In this document: in pieces, positions 46,701 through 56,500 of the stretch
Layout: every line of letters starts with the position of its first letter
Numbering within the stretch: the first letter of the stretch is position 1
From: Silene conica
Lineage: Eukaryota; Streptophyta; Magnoliopsida; Caryophyllales; Caryophyllaceae
DNA length: 64,000 nucleotides
Assembly: GCA_029255685.2 (NCBI GenBank)
Contig: CM055312.2
Coordinates: 4,736,649 to 4,800,648, forward strand
Direction of reading: 5' to 3'
Notes under the pieces: generated by a model
What the model saw: only the letters and a program-made list of their open reading frames with translations
Told to the model about the DNA's origin: nothing
The model's database searches: none
Program-made: the position numbers and the translations under genes

Positions 46701-48065
46701 GTGGAAAGATTCCAAATTAGAAGGAAACCCTACATTATAAACCTCTTGTTTTCTTTTGTATTTTGACCCCACTATACCGGTTAACTAATTGAAAAATTAT
46801 GTGTTTTTCGGGAGGACACAAGATTTTTTCTAACCAGTTATCTTTAAACAAAAAGCGATAAATGAATTCAAGAATGAGGAAGAAACGGTAAAAAGCGAGA
46901 CTATGAATGAATAAAGAAAAGATTGGTATAAGGAAGAAAGGAAAAGAAAACATACCGCCACCACCCATGCCAAATACACCAACAATGCTAGTTTGATCAT
47001 CTTTTAAAGCTTTCAATACTTTTTTCACAAGTTCTTCCCTTGATTCTAAGCCCTCCTTAAACTCGCCAGGAATATTTTCATATTCATCATAACTTCTACG
47101 TTTAGTCGCGCGACCCAAATAAAGGACAGTCTTTGATCAGAGTCTCGTTAATAACCCCGACCATATTTGCAGCTAATACACTCAAATCATGACAATGACG
47201 GTAAGAGTGGAAGGGAACAACACAGCAGCCACAGTACCTGTGTGGCTTGCCGTTTTCTTCAACCAGCTCCGACCCAGAATTCTTGTTCAAAACGACATCC
47301 ATGACTTGCAACCCTATATTTGCGCCATCAGGTAGACCCTCCCGGAACTTGTCATCGTTCACAAAGGTCATCATGTTTTGGAAGCAGTGATTCCTCTTCA
47401 TCATGATCATTTTGCTCAATCTTGTTTTCAACAATAATACGCTCTCCTTTACTCAAAAGCAAAGCCATCTCAACACTGCCTTTTGTAAGCTTCTCTAGAT
47501 CTTTATAGTCCAACAGGTTAACGACAGCAACAGCTCCGTCATCTGTTTTTAAAAACTTGAACTCCTCGGCAATATCCTTCATAACATCGGACGCTACTTT
47601 CGCAATTTTCGCGTAATCAGCATCCTCTGGGGGATCAGAAACTTGCCCACCAGAGGCATCTGGTTTACACTTGTTCTTCACGACATTTACGACAATGTCA
47701 AAAATCTCCCGATCGTTTTCCCATAACTTCTTTAACAAAGCATGTTCCATCATTTTGACGACATGTCCAGCGACCCTTTCATCTTTCATAAGCATCTTTA
47801 ATTCTTCACTCATGATCAAATTGAAAAAGCTTTTCCGCCATTTGATAGCTTCGATTGTCATCACCCACAAATTGGCCTCGCCTGCCGTCACTTCGACATC
47901 AAAAAGCTCTTTCTTCCCATGTAATTTGTCCAGCTCTTCCACCAAAGCAAGTATTTTAGCATCATAAGTTTTGATAAACATCAAATACTCAACTATCTTA
48001 TCCACAAACAAAGTCTTAAGAGCCCCTCCCACAACTTTTACAACTTCTGTTATCGGGTCCGACAT
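33361..48065 (-). CDS. CC-NBS-LRR (NLR) disease-resistance gene, six exons, exon 1 frame-broken
   Basis: The exons, with GT-AG borders read from the sequence, are: 46956-48065 (coiled-coil region), 39642-40541 (NB-ARC), 37174-38522, 35185-35616, 33503-34701 and 33361-33430 (LRRs and C-terminus). Phases agree at every junction from exon 1's end onward, giving about 1315 codons in exons 2-6. Introns are 6414, 1119, 1557, 483 and 72 bp. The NB-ARC shows P-loop, kinase-2 with the CNL-type Trp (LIVLDNLW), GLPL and an IHD variant of MHD. NLRs act inside the cell as sensors of pathogen effectors. Exon 1 changes frame twice (near 47370 and 47110), so it is either a damaged gene or one with extra small introns. 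TEs occupy introns 1-3. Confidence 0.8.
33503..34701 (-). CDS. NLR exon 5: C-terminal LRRs
   Basis: Acceptor AATGTGCAG|CTTAAATTT and donor CGCCAAAG|GTACCT bound 1199 bp. LRRs continue: [69 protein letters not shown] and [18 protein letters not shown]. The last part ([18 protein letters not shown]) is charged. The Met at 34734 is intronic and not the exon start. Confidence 0.85.
34857..35158. repeat. A/T homopolymer tracts and (TA)n in NLR intron 4
   Basis: Alternating long A and T runs occur at 34857-34945 and a (TA)n run at about 35138-35158. The region near 34800-35130 resembles a small, poorly defined repeat; no termini were established. Confidence 0.5.
35185..35616 (-). CDS. NLR exon 4: LRR block
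   Basis: Acceptor GTGCCAG|ATCAAATAT and donor GACAAG|GTAATA bound 144 codons in phase 0. Repeats include [55 protein letters not shown] and [15 protein letters not shown], the C-terminal LRR style of CC-NLRs of the At4g27190 kind. The open frame upstream to 35811 is intron. Confidence 0.85.
36000..36055 (+). mobile_element. Helitron 3' end in NLR intron 3
   Basis: The stem CGTGCAA/TTGCACG is followed by GACTGAAAGCTAG|T, ending at 36055. The 5' end is uncertain: ACA|TCTGTACAG at 35899 is a candidate, which would make it a very short Helitron. Confidence 0.5.
36712..37006. mobile_element. PIF/Harbinger (Tourist-like) MITE in NLR intron 3
   Basis: Inverted termini GGGCTTGTTTGGTT and AACCAAACAAGCCC are flanked by TTA (36709-36711 and 37007-37009). 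295 bp, no coding sequence. Confidence 0.85.
37174..38522 (-). CDS. NLR exon 3: first LRR block
   Basis: The exon follows acceptor TTTGGCAG|GC and ends GCAGAG|GTATGC, with 449 complete codons plus the shared Gly codon. It begins [20 protein letters not shown]. Regular LRRs follow: [80 protein letters not shown] and [11 protein letters not shown]. More irregular repeats lead to [18 protein letters not shown]. The frame beyond 37174 to 37075 is intron read-through. LRRs usually give recognition specificity. Confidence 0.9.
38619..38914. mobile_element. PIF/Harbinger (Tourist-like) MITE in NLR intron 2
   Basis: Termini GGACTCGTTTGGTTG and CAACCAAACGAGGCC are flanked by TTA (38616-38618 and 38915-38917). 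296 bp. It is related in ends and size to the element at 36712-37006, but the interior differs. Confidence 0.85.
39642..40541 (-). CDS. NLR exon 2: NB-ARC ATPase domain
   Basis: Acceptor TGCAG|GAAAAACAACT at 40541 completes the P-loop as GMGGGGKTT across the intron. Within 300 codons follow RNBS-A-like [14 protein letters not shown], kinase-2 [32 protein letters not shown] ([15 protein letters not shown]), an RNBS-D-like [16 protein letters not shown], and KIHDLVR in the MHD position (Ile for Met). The exon ends AATAAAG|GTAATG. All key nucleotide-binding motifs appear intact and no stop occurs. The domain binds ADP/ATP and switches the receptor between off and on states. Confidence 0.9.
40952..41577 (-). 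mobile_element. Non-autonomous Helitron, 626 bp
   Basis: On the minus strand it starts A|TCCCTATACTATAAAAGG and ends with ACCCGTGCAA/TTGCACGGGT hairpin sequence, then TATAAAACTAG|T. No coding sequence; a GTGGGTCC word near the 5' end is shared with the Helitron at 20675-21756. Confidence 0.8.
41951..42972. mobile_element. Harbinger-like non-autonomous element rich in GAACT repeats, 1.0 kb
   Basis: Termini GACCCTATTCTTTTGGA and TCCAAAAGAACAGGGCC are inverted repeats, flanked by TAA at 41948-41950 and 42973-42975. Arrays of (TGAAC)n/(GAACT)n with TTATAGGA spacers lie near both ends (41985-42130 and 42775-42935), in direct orientation. The middle has TTA/TTG trinucleotide runs (42174-42360) that give the false poly-Asn frame. 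Confidence 0.75.
43155..43990. repeat. Long imperfect inverted repeat around a (TA)n core
   Basis: The left arm (about 43155-43370) and right arm (about 43785-43990) are reverse complements with few gaps. Both include CACGTCACTTATTA, GACATGGAGCCACATCA and TCTAGATTAATTAAATAAC. The right arm looks like a second, reversed Helitron 5' region. Confidence 0.8.
44146..46369 (+). pseudogene. Copia integrase C-terminus, RT and RNase H fragment
   Basis: Four plus-strand frames give: integrase C-terminal part ([46 protein letters not shown]; 44146-44700); RT N-terminal part ([40 protein letters not shown]; 44781-45299); the catalytic YVDDIILT and onward (45424 on); and RNase H ([44 protein letters not shown]; 45674-46369). 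Frame breaks occur near 44700, 45290 and 45727. Gag, protease, the integrase core and LTRs are missing. Confidence 0.85.
46956..48065 (-). CDS. NLR exon 1: coiled-coil N-terminus up to the first half of the P-loop
   Basis: The start at 48065 ([20 protein letters not shown]) looks like a CC-NLR N-terminus. The first frame is open for 238 codons and is helical and rich in Lys/Glu/Leu ([20 protein letters not shown]). It stops at 47352. A second frame (47102-47434) and a third (46735-47118) continue. The third carries the pre-NB linker and the start of the P-loop: [20 protein letters not shown], then [11 protein letters not shown]. The exon ends GGTGGCG|GTATGT at 46956. The total length is out of phase by one shift, so at least two indels or an unplaced intron (for example donor CACAG|GTACTG near 47242) are needed. 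Confidence 0.65.
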
Positions 48066-48359
48066 TGAAACTCTCCCAACTCACACAATATTTGTTTTGT
48101 TTTTTTCGGTTTTTTTAAAAATAAATTTTGAACTCTTGAGGAACACGGAGCTAAAATTAGACAAAATTGGAAAAAGATGGAAAAAGCCTTATGTTTTACA
48201 GATTTAGTTTACAAAAGACAATGAAGATGTGATTAATTTCTTAAAGTCTTCCATTTAGGAAGGTGTTCGTTGCTGCAAGATTTAAATATAGAGTACATAC
48301 TACATAATGGCTACGGAGTATTTGTTAATTTTAAAATCTCAAGTGGCCGAAAATTTATA

Positions 48360-48612
48360 CTCCCTCCATTTTTATTCATGTAATACATAAGGGTTTTGTA
48401 CACTATTCACAAGTTAACCTTCAATTTCAATTTTCTCTCAATACGTAAGAAAAAACATATTCATGTGGGATCTTGTTTAATTCGTCTTTACGAGTACATT
48501 GAAAATATATAATTTTTATAATTTTTACAAATACGTAGCTAAAGATATTAAGCACGTAAAACGTGCGTTGGCAAACGTGCAAAAAGAAATGTATGAATAA
48601 AAATGGAGGGAG
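48360..48612. mobile_element. Stowaway MITE, 253 bp
   Basis: CTCCCTCCATTTTTATTCATG at the left and TGAATAAAAATGGAGGGAG at the right are inverted termini with TA on both sides. The corresponding site in the duplicate (about 51047) is empty. Confidence 0.9.
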
Positions 48613-48745
48613 TAAAATATAACACTGCAGATTCAGTCTCTTTTATTTATGATTCACGATAGCTCCTTGTCTTTCTTGGTAATAGTTGGAGACATGTTCA
48701 TTGTGAAGTATGGGTTGTTGCTTACTTGCTTCTAAATATATTATA

Positions 48746-48941
48746 TCACAAATTCTTATTTGCAACGGCACTGTCCGTCGCAAGCCTGTGACGGATACCG
48801 TTTTCTCTCACAAAATACTCACTTTTTCTCTTTCTCCAACACAATTCATATGGTCTCCTTTCTCCACTACTCATTTTATATCCATTTTATCTCACAAAAT
48901 ATCCGTCACAAATGGTGACCCGTCGCAAGCAAGACTTACTA
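48746..48941. mobile_element. MITE with 8-bp TSD ATATTATA, 196 bp
   Basis: ATATTATA flanks it at 48738-48745 and 48942-48949, and the duplicate copy near 51160 has a single ATATTATA. Terminal CACAAATTCTTATTTGCAACGG and CGTCGCAAGCAAGACTTACTA are imperfect inverted repeats. The 8-bp duplication suggests a hAT-like mobiliser. Confidence 0.85.
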
Positions 48942-49242
48942 ATATTATATAGCCAAATAACCCGCTGTTATCGATGAACCAGCTGCATTTGCGCCAATAA
49001 TATCTAACGATTAAAATAGATATTATTGGGATATTAGGCTCATTACGACTAGCTATCATCGGTCTAGGATTTACTAATAGTCTCTATTATATATAGAGAC
49101 ATGAATTATTTCAAAATAACAACTCAATCAATAATTAATTCTCTCCTATAGAGTATCTCATCTATAATCTTAACAATAGACGGCATATATATTAACTTAG
49201 ATATAGGGTCGTTGCTGGTTTATAGTTATATGTAGCAGATTA

Positions 49243-49430
49243 GCAATTGGTCTTGTTTAAGACGGGTCGGTTTGAGAGACGGGTAATGACACTCACAAAA
49301 CGAATAGGGGGACAAGGTGGGGCACCCCATGTGCTTCCCTCTCTCTCCTCTAAGTGGGTATTTTGTGAGGTAAAATGGTATCCTTCTTAAGTTTAAGACG
49401 GATAGTGTCGGTTTCAAATAAGAATTTGTG
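49243..49430. mobile_element. MITE with 8-bp TSD GCAGATTA, 188 bp
   Basis: GCAGATTA occurs at 49235-49242 and 49431-49438. Its right end, read reversed (CACAAATTCTTATTTGAAACCG), matches the left end of the 48746-48941 MITE, so the two are related. Confidence 0.8.
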
Positions 49431-49767
49431 GCAGATTAGAACATAAGTAGCACCCAAAAGAATAATTAAAAGAAGTTGAGTCACCTAAAATCTCAAGTCC
49501 CCGAAGTTACAAAAATAGACCAGATTGAGTAATTCTCATTCGTGAATCGTGACGGATATATTTGGTAACTTGTGACGAGCTAAGTATTTTATATGTTTTG
49601 TTTTATATGCTTAGGTGAATATCTTGGCCCGTTAAAAACTTGTGACGGATATATATTCATCGCAAGGGAGTTTTACTCATTCACAAGAGCTGTTTGTCTT
49701 GCTTAGTGATAGCTGTAGACATGTGGCTTGTGAAGCATTCAATGAGACGAACAGTTAATCAATCATA

Positions 49768-50062
49768 CTCCCTCCTATTCTATCTATTCTTCCCTATTTC
49801 CTAAAACTATTTCTTAAAACGGATTATTCAGGTTTTCTTCCCCTTCTTATTTTGGACACTTTTACTCTTATTTTATTCATTTCTTTCTCCTATTATCAAA
49901 CCCTACCCAACTCACAATTTCTTATTTAATTCCTAATTATTCATTCCTCTCTCCTATCACCCAACCTCACCCAACCTCACCCAATTTTTTACACTTATTT
50001 TACTCCCTACCTTAATTATTGTGCCCCACTCAAAGGGGAACAATACATAGAATAGGAGGGAG
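49768..50062. mobile_element. Stowaway MITE, 295 bp
   Basis: CTCCCTCCTATTCTATCTATT and AATACATAGAATAGGAGGGAG are inverted termini flanked by TA. The duplicate copy has the empty site near 51597 (ATCATATAAG). Confidence 0.9.
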
Positions 50063-50680
50063 TATAAGTTTTTGTCATCAAAGTCATCAAAGAACCAGCT
50101 GCATTTGCGCAGATAATTAAAAAAGACGGTATTTATATTGACTACTTCTTAGTCGTCGCTTGTTTATACTTTATAGTAGTATATGGAAGTAACAATACTC
50201 AGTTGTCTACTATTTTTACTATTCTTCTATATAATCAACATTTAATAGTTTAACATAAAGGATTATGTTTTATACTTTTATAGCTTTAGTAGATAAAACA
50301 CCGTGACAAAATGACAAATCGAAGGACTAGAACAAAACCAATTTCTAACTCCGTTTCAACTCTTACATGTCGGAAAGTGTACATAATGTCATAATGGCAA
50401 TTTGCTAATTTTAATGATGCTTACAAAATACCCATTTGTTGATTTAAAAGTCTCTAGTTGTTCAAAAATTTATTAAATATGATCGAATTGAGTCTTCTTT
50501 ATTTTACAATTCACAACAGCTACTCTTTGCAATAGACATCAAACATGTTAGTAATATCAGGCATGTGTATTGTGCAGTAAACAACAAGATGAAATCGTTA
50601 AATAATCAAATGAGTTAGGGGGGTGTTTGGTTCAAACATGAATATGGGTTTGGAATCAGGCTAGGTAGCACCAAAACAGA

Positions 50681-50715
50681 CATGGACACGGACACGGACA
50701 CGGACACGGAAAACG
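50681..50715. repeat. (GGACAC)n short tandem repeat
   Basis: Four to five units of GGACAC lie between the two duplicate segments. Confidence 0.8.
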
Positions 50716-50799
50716 GCATCTCGTGAAATTTAGGACACGGGCACACGACATTAAATATAATAAAATATATATTTTATGGTTATAAATAACGTGAGGCGG

Positions 50800-52163
50800 A
50801 AAAAAGATATGATTAGACAAAACTGGAAAAAAGATGGGTAACAAAGCGACAAATCAGTGAGGCGGAAAAAACCAAAAAGCTTATGTTTTACAGATTTAGG
50901 TTACAAAAGTCAATGAAGATGTGATTAATTTGTTAAAGTCTTACAATTTAGGAAGGTGTTCGTTGCTGCAAGATTTAAATATAGAGTACATACTACATAA
51001 TGGCTATTTGTTAATTTTAAAATCTCAAGTGGCTGGAAATTCATAAAATATAACCCTGCAGATTCATTCTTCTTTATTTATAATTCACGATAGCTGCTTC
51101 TCTTTCTAGCAGTTGGAGACATGTTCGTTCATTGTGAAGTATGGGTCGTTGCTTCTAAATATATTATATAACCAAATAACCTGCTGTCATCAATAAACCA
51201 GCTGCATTTGCGCCAATAATACCATACTTAACGATTAAAATAGACGGCATATATATAATATATTGACTAGATCTGAGTAATTAAAAGAAGTCGAGTCACC
51301 TAAAATCTCAAGTCCCCGAAGTTATAAAAATAGAGCAGATTGAGTCTAATTTGTTTATTAAAGAGTCTTGTTTGTAACAGATAACATTCGTCATAAGCTG
51401 AGCACGGATATCGTGAACATGCAAGTGGGAGGAAATATATATTCTTATGGATATTGTCACTTGCACAATATGAGAGGACATTATCGGTCTTTAACTTGTG
51501 ATGAATAGTGTTCGTTTTCAATGAGAATTTGTGTATGGTGACAGCTGTAGACATGCGGCTTGTGAACTATTCAGTGAGACAACAATTAATTAATCATATA
51601 AGTTGTTGTCATCAAAGTCTTCAAAGAACCAGCTGCATTTGCGCAGATTATTAAAAAAGACGGCATTTATATTGACTAATTCTGAGTCGTCGCTTGTTTA
51701 TATACAAGTATATGGAAGTAACAATACTCAGTTGTCTACTATTTTTAGTATTCTTCTATATAATCAACATTTAACAATTTTAAGTGTTTAACTTAAAGGA
51801 TTATATTTTATACTTTTATAGCTTTAGTAGATAAAACACCGTGACAAAATGGCAAACCGAAGGACTAGACCAAAACCATTTTCTAATAACCCCGTTTCAA
51901 CTCTTACATTTTGGAAAGTGTACATAATGTCACAATGGTGATTTGCTAATTTAAATGATGCTTACAGAATACCCATTTGTTGATTTAAAAGTCTCTTGTT
52001 GCTCAAAAATTTATTATGCCGAATTGAGTCTTCTTTATTTTACGATTCACAATAGCTACATGTCTTTGCTATAAACATTAAACATGTCGCAAATGTTAGG
52101 TATGTGCATTGTTCAGTATTCAACTATTCAAGAAGACAAAACCGTTAAATAATCAAATGAGTT
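50800..52163. repeat. Copy 2 of the duplicated segment upstream of the NLR
   Basis: It is homologous to 48110-50617 but lacks its four MITEs. It holds its own MITE-like insertion at about 51365-51535 (TCTTGTTTGTAACAG...GAGAATTTGTG). No gene is recognised in either copy; the short frames are not conserved between them. Confidence 0.75.
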
Positions 52164-53082
52164 ATTGTCATCAAATACGAAGCTGGATTTGCATTGGTAG
52201 ATATTGTTTAAATAGTACGCATTTATATGAACTAGATCTAAGTCTTCTCTTGTTTATAAGTACGAGTATATTAGAGAAGCAGCAATCGTGCTCAAAGTGT
52301 ATGCTAGTTGGTTGACTAGTCTTAGAGCTTGGTTGGTTGGCTGGCTTATGATTTGAATGGATTGTTGTTTTATGATTCGAGCCTGCTCTTCTGTCGAAAG
52401 CTAAGGGAATTACAGAGGTCATGTTGTGGATGTTTGCTTCTTGGCATTTCCTTTGTCGTTTGCCTTTACCATTTGACACAAAGGATTCTTTACGATATTA
52501 ATAACGTCTATTTGCTATATTCTTTTAAATAAGGTGGTTCATAAATCATAACACATACTCCGTATTAAAGAGCTATGGACTGGTAACGTTTGACTTAGTT
52601 CACCGTTACCTAAAAAAAGCGTGCTATGGATCTACTACCACTACGACACTAGTACACTACGGTACTTTTCTTCTTCATAATCAACATTTAAGAATAAAAT
52701 TCAATTAGGATTTAAAATGTTTAGTGAATACAATTATATGTGGTCTAGCCTAAAAAAGCACTCCTTTTTTTTTGTCAATTATTTATTTGACTTTTGATTA
52801 AAATATCTTTATAAATAAAAATAGTAAATAATTAAAATAAAGAGTACAATATGGCTGCCAATATTAGGTACTGGGTATAAATCGAGCAAATACGTGTACT
52901 ACTAGTATTACACTACTACGAAAACGTGAGGAGCATTAAGATCGTTTGACTTTACCAAATTAAGCTACAATTCATAATGTTGTGACGGGTCAAACAAAAT
53001 GTACCTTAAGATATAAAGACAAATTATTTGTGTTTCTTATACACATCTTACTTTTATCTTTACTACTCAAACGAATGATATT
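52164..53082. other. AT-rich sequence without a recognised gene
   Basis: It starts with a further diverged subunit of the upstream repeat (to about 52270). After that I see nothing identifiable. Confidence 0.5.
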
Positions 53083-53381
53083 TGTTGGATACACCTAATA
53101 TGACAGCTCACACTATTTTGGACAGAAGAAAATAGTGGGCCTCTGACTTATCCTCTGACTCCTGATCCAATGAATATTTGCACAAATCCCTAGGCCCACC
53201 TTTTGTACATTCTAGATTTCAGTCATTATATATAGTGGTTGCTATCATTCTCTGCCGTTGTACATTTTATTACACAGAATCAATATCATTCAATATATAC
53301 TCACACTTATCATCAGCATTCATCATATCTTTCCATTTTATTTCATCTTTCATTTATCATGTTACATCACACAATTTATCA
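53083..53381 (+). repeat. 5' LTR of the full-length copia element
   Basis: It runs TGTTGGATACACC to TTTATCA, with a TATATATAG box near 53228. Confidence 0.95.
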
Positions 53382-53394
53382 TGGTATCAGAGCA
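53382..53394 (+). other. tRNA-iMet primer-binding site
   Basis: TGGTATCAGAGCA directly follows the LTR. Confidence 0.95.
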
Positions 53395-53546
53395 GGTTAA
53401 CCTGCCTCTGCTCATCTTTCCATTCAGGTGTTGTTTCACTCATCTTCCTTCCTTTATTTCTCGTTGTTTGTGGTCCATTGTTTGTTTCAGTCCTCAAAGT
53501 TATCATCTTTAGGCTATTTTCCTTCGTTTTAGTCCTTGTTGTCATC

Positions 53547-56500
53547 ATGGTAGATCCTCCTAAAACCCCTGAAACAATAGATGTTCAAGACCCTTTGTAT
53601 GTCCACCCTGCTGACAATGCTGGACAGTCTCTGGTTTCCACCCCTTTTGATGGCACTGGTTTTAGTTCTTGGAGAAGGGCTGTCCAGATTGCACTGTCTG
53701 CCAAGAACAAAATAGGGTTCATTGATGGTAGCATTAGACGTCCTGCCAGATCTGCTTCAAGGTATAGATTGTGGGAAAGATGCAACGATATGGTCATAGG
53801 ATGGTTAACACACTCTGTCAGTAAAGAAATCAGTGATAGTGTTATCAACTATGAGACAGCCAAAGAAATTTGGGAAGACCTGAAGGAGAGATTTGAGCAG
53901 TTTAGTGGGACACAGTTATACCAAGTTCAGGATGAGTTGAGTAAGATTTCTCAAGGGACAAATTCTATATCCACCTACTACACTAAGTTGAAAAGGTCTT
54001 GGGAAGAATTGAGGAACATCTGTCCTTTACCAGCCTGCACATGTGATGCCAGACAGACCACTTCTAAGAATGAGGAGAATCAGAGAGTAGTTAAGTTCTT
54101 GATGGGCTTGAATGAAAGTTATAAGGCTGTCAGAGGCAACATTCTGATGATGACTCCTATGCCATCCATTAGCGTTGTCTATTCCTTGCTTGTTCAAGAG
54201 GAGAAACAAAGGGAAATCACTGCCCCAACTTCTCTAAACCTGGATGCTTCTGCAATGGCTGCAAAAGGATGGTCTGGGCAATCCAGGCAAGATTACAATA
54301 GAGGAAACCAACAGTTGGCAACTAACTTCAGGAACAACAACACCAATGTCAGTAACATGAATCCAGGAAGACCCATGGCTGCAAATCAGATGTTCAATAA
54401 CAGAAACTTCACACCCAACAATGGCAGGAGAGGCAATTATTTCTGCACTAGATGCAACATGGAGGGACATAGTAACTCTAGGTGTTACATCATACACCCA
54501 GAACTCAGAAACAATAGGAAAGTTGGGGCCACTGCTGCTGCTGCCACTGCAAGCAATCACCAAGAAGGGAATGCCTCAGCAACTGCAGAAGGAGAATGTG
54601 CTCAGAATGCTGCACACATGACCAGTTTCACCTCTGCTGATGAATATGAACAGATCATGAGTGGTTTGGAGCAGTTCAACATCAATGGTGCAAGCCAGGA
54701 ATGTGCCATGGTGTCAGGTATGAATCAATCCTCCTCTTCTTTTGATATGGCTAATTGTTGGATTGTGGACAGTGGAGCCTCTAGCCACATGACACCTCAT
54801 TTGCACTTCTTCGATTCTTACACTAAAATTAGGAAACCCTCACAAATTACCATCCCCACTGGGCATAAAGCCGACATCCTTCACATAGGCACAGTTAGGC
54901 TCCTTCCTAACCTTACCCTTCATAATGTTCTCCATGTTCCTGATTTTCATTACAATCTCTTGTCCACCAGCCAACTCACCAAGCAATTTTCCGCCCCTAT
55001 TATATTTACACCTACTCAATGCCTATTTCAAGTTCCTTCCATGGGCACATCCTTGATCCTTGGTAAGGAAAAGAATGGTTTGTACCTTGCTGTTTTCAAG
55101 CCTGCCTCTCCTCAAACCAAGACTAATCAAAGCTTCTTTCCTGATCTTTTGGCTGCTACTTCCTCCCCTGAAGTCTCTCTTGACATGTGGCATTGTAGGC
55201 TAGGACATAGCTCTTTATCTAGTCTGAAACACTTGCCTGTAATAAGAGGTTGTAAGAAAAAACAGTTATCCATTTGTAATGTTTGTCCTAAAGCTAAGTT
55301 TGCTAGACTATCTTTTCCTATGAGCACATTTGTTTCCAGTTCCATTTTTGAGTTGTTACATGTTGATTTGTGGGGACCTTACTTACACTCCACTCACTCT
55401 AACCAAAAATACTTCCTTACCATAGTGGATGATTATTCCAGAGCAACTTGGACACATTTACTCAATCATAAAAGTAGTGCCTTACCCATTCTAAAAAGCT
55501 TTATCATCTACATTGAAAATCATTTTAAAGCTAGTGTCAAAATTATCAGAAGTGACAATGGCCTCGAATTTAGTGAGGTTCAAGCCAACCTATATTATGA
55601 ATCAAAAGGAATCTTGCACCAAACTAGTTGTGTTGACACCCCCCAACAAAATGGGGTTGTTGAACGTAAACATAGGCACCTTTTGGACGTAGCTAGAAGC
55701 TTGTTCTTCCAATCTCAATTGCCCATTCAATACTGGGGAGAGTGCATCCTCACTGCAACCTACTTGATCAATAGAACACCCACCAGCCTTCTTAAACATA
55801 AATCTCCCTTAGAAATCTTGTACAAACAACCACCCACCTATGACCACCTTAGAGCCTTTGGATGCCTATGTTTTTCAGCCACTCTCAAAAGAAACAGACA
55901 CAAATTCGACCCTTGAGCTAGCCCTTGTGTGTTCTTGGGATATGCCTTTGGAAATAAAGCGTACACTGTGATGGACCTTACTAATAAAAAAATATTTCAT
56001 ACCAGAGATGTAGTTTTCCATGAAAATGTCTTCCGCTTTCATGACACCAATCTGTCCAAATTTTTCAACAAAGAGACCACACCCAACATTGCCACTCACA
56101 TGACTGATCCCATCTTTTTCAACATTGTTGACACCAATAATCTGTACCAAGAGTGTGAACAGCCCAACAGTACTCATCCACCAGTCAATCAGACCAACTC
56201 TCAGCCTCTTAATCAAACCAGCCCCACTGCTGCTCCTTCTTCTGCCTCTGGCACACACATCAGCCCTGACAGCACTCACACTGTTCCTATTACCACTACG
56301 ACTGGCCTTCTCCCATCTCAGCATGGCAGGGTGCGAAGAGCACCCTCATATTTACAGAATTATGAGACTCAACTTCCTCCTTCTTTATCTGCCACTGAAC
56401 AAAACCATCTTGCCTTGCCCACTCACTAGTGCAATCTAGTCACTTTCACCTCTGTTCCTCTTCCCACTCAACACAACATAAATAACCTCCTTTCTTATTC

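Larger units (their letters stand above)
40542..46955 (-). other. NLR intron 1, 6.4 kb, inside the P-loop
   Basis: Donor GCG|GTATGT and acceptor TGCAG|GAAAAA split the P-loop codons. It holds two Helitrons, a Harbinger-type element and a copia pol fragment, leaving well under half as unassigned AT-rich DNA. Confidence 0.75.
48110..50617. repeat. Copy 1 of a duplicated segment upstream of the NLR
   Basis: The segment matches 50800-52163 in the same orientation, for example GGAAGGTGTTCGTTGCTGC at 48260 and 50951, GCTGCATTTGCGC, and GTATATGGAAGTAACAATACTCAG. Copy 1 is longer because four MITEs have inserted into it. Related subunits of a few hundred bases (TTTATTTATGATTCACGATAGCT-type starts near 48640, 50500, 51075 and 52035) show an older internal duplication. 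Confidence 0.8.
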
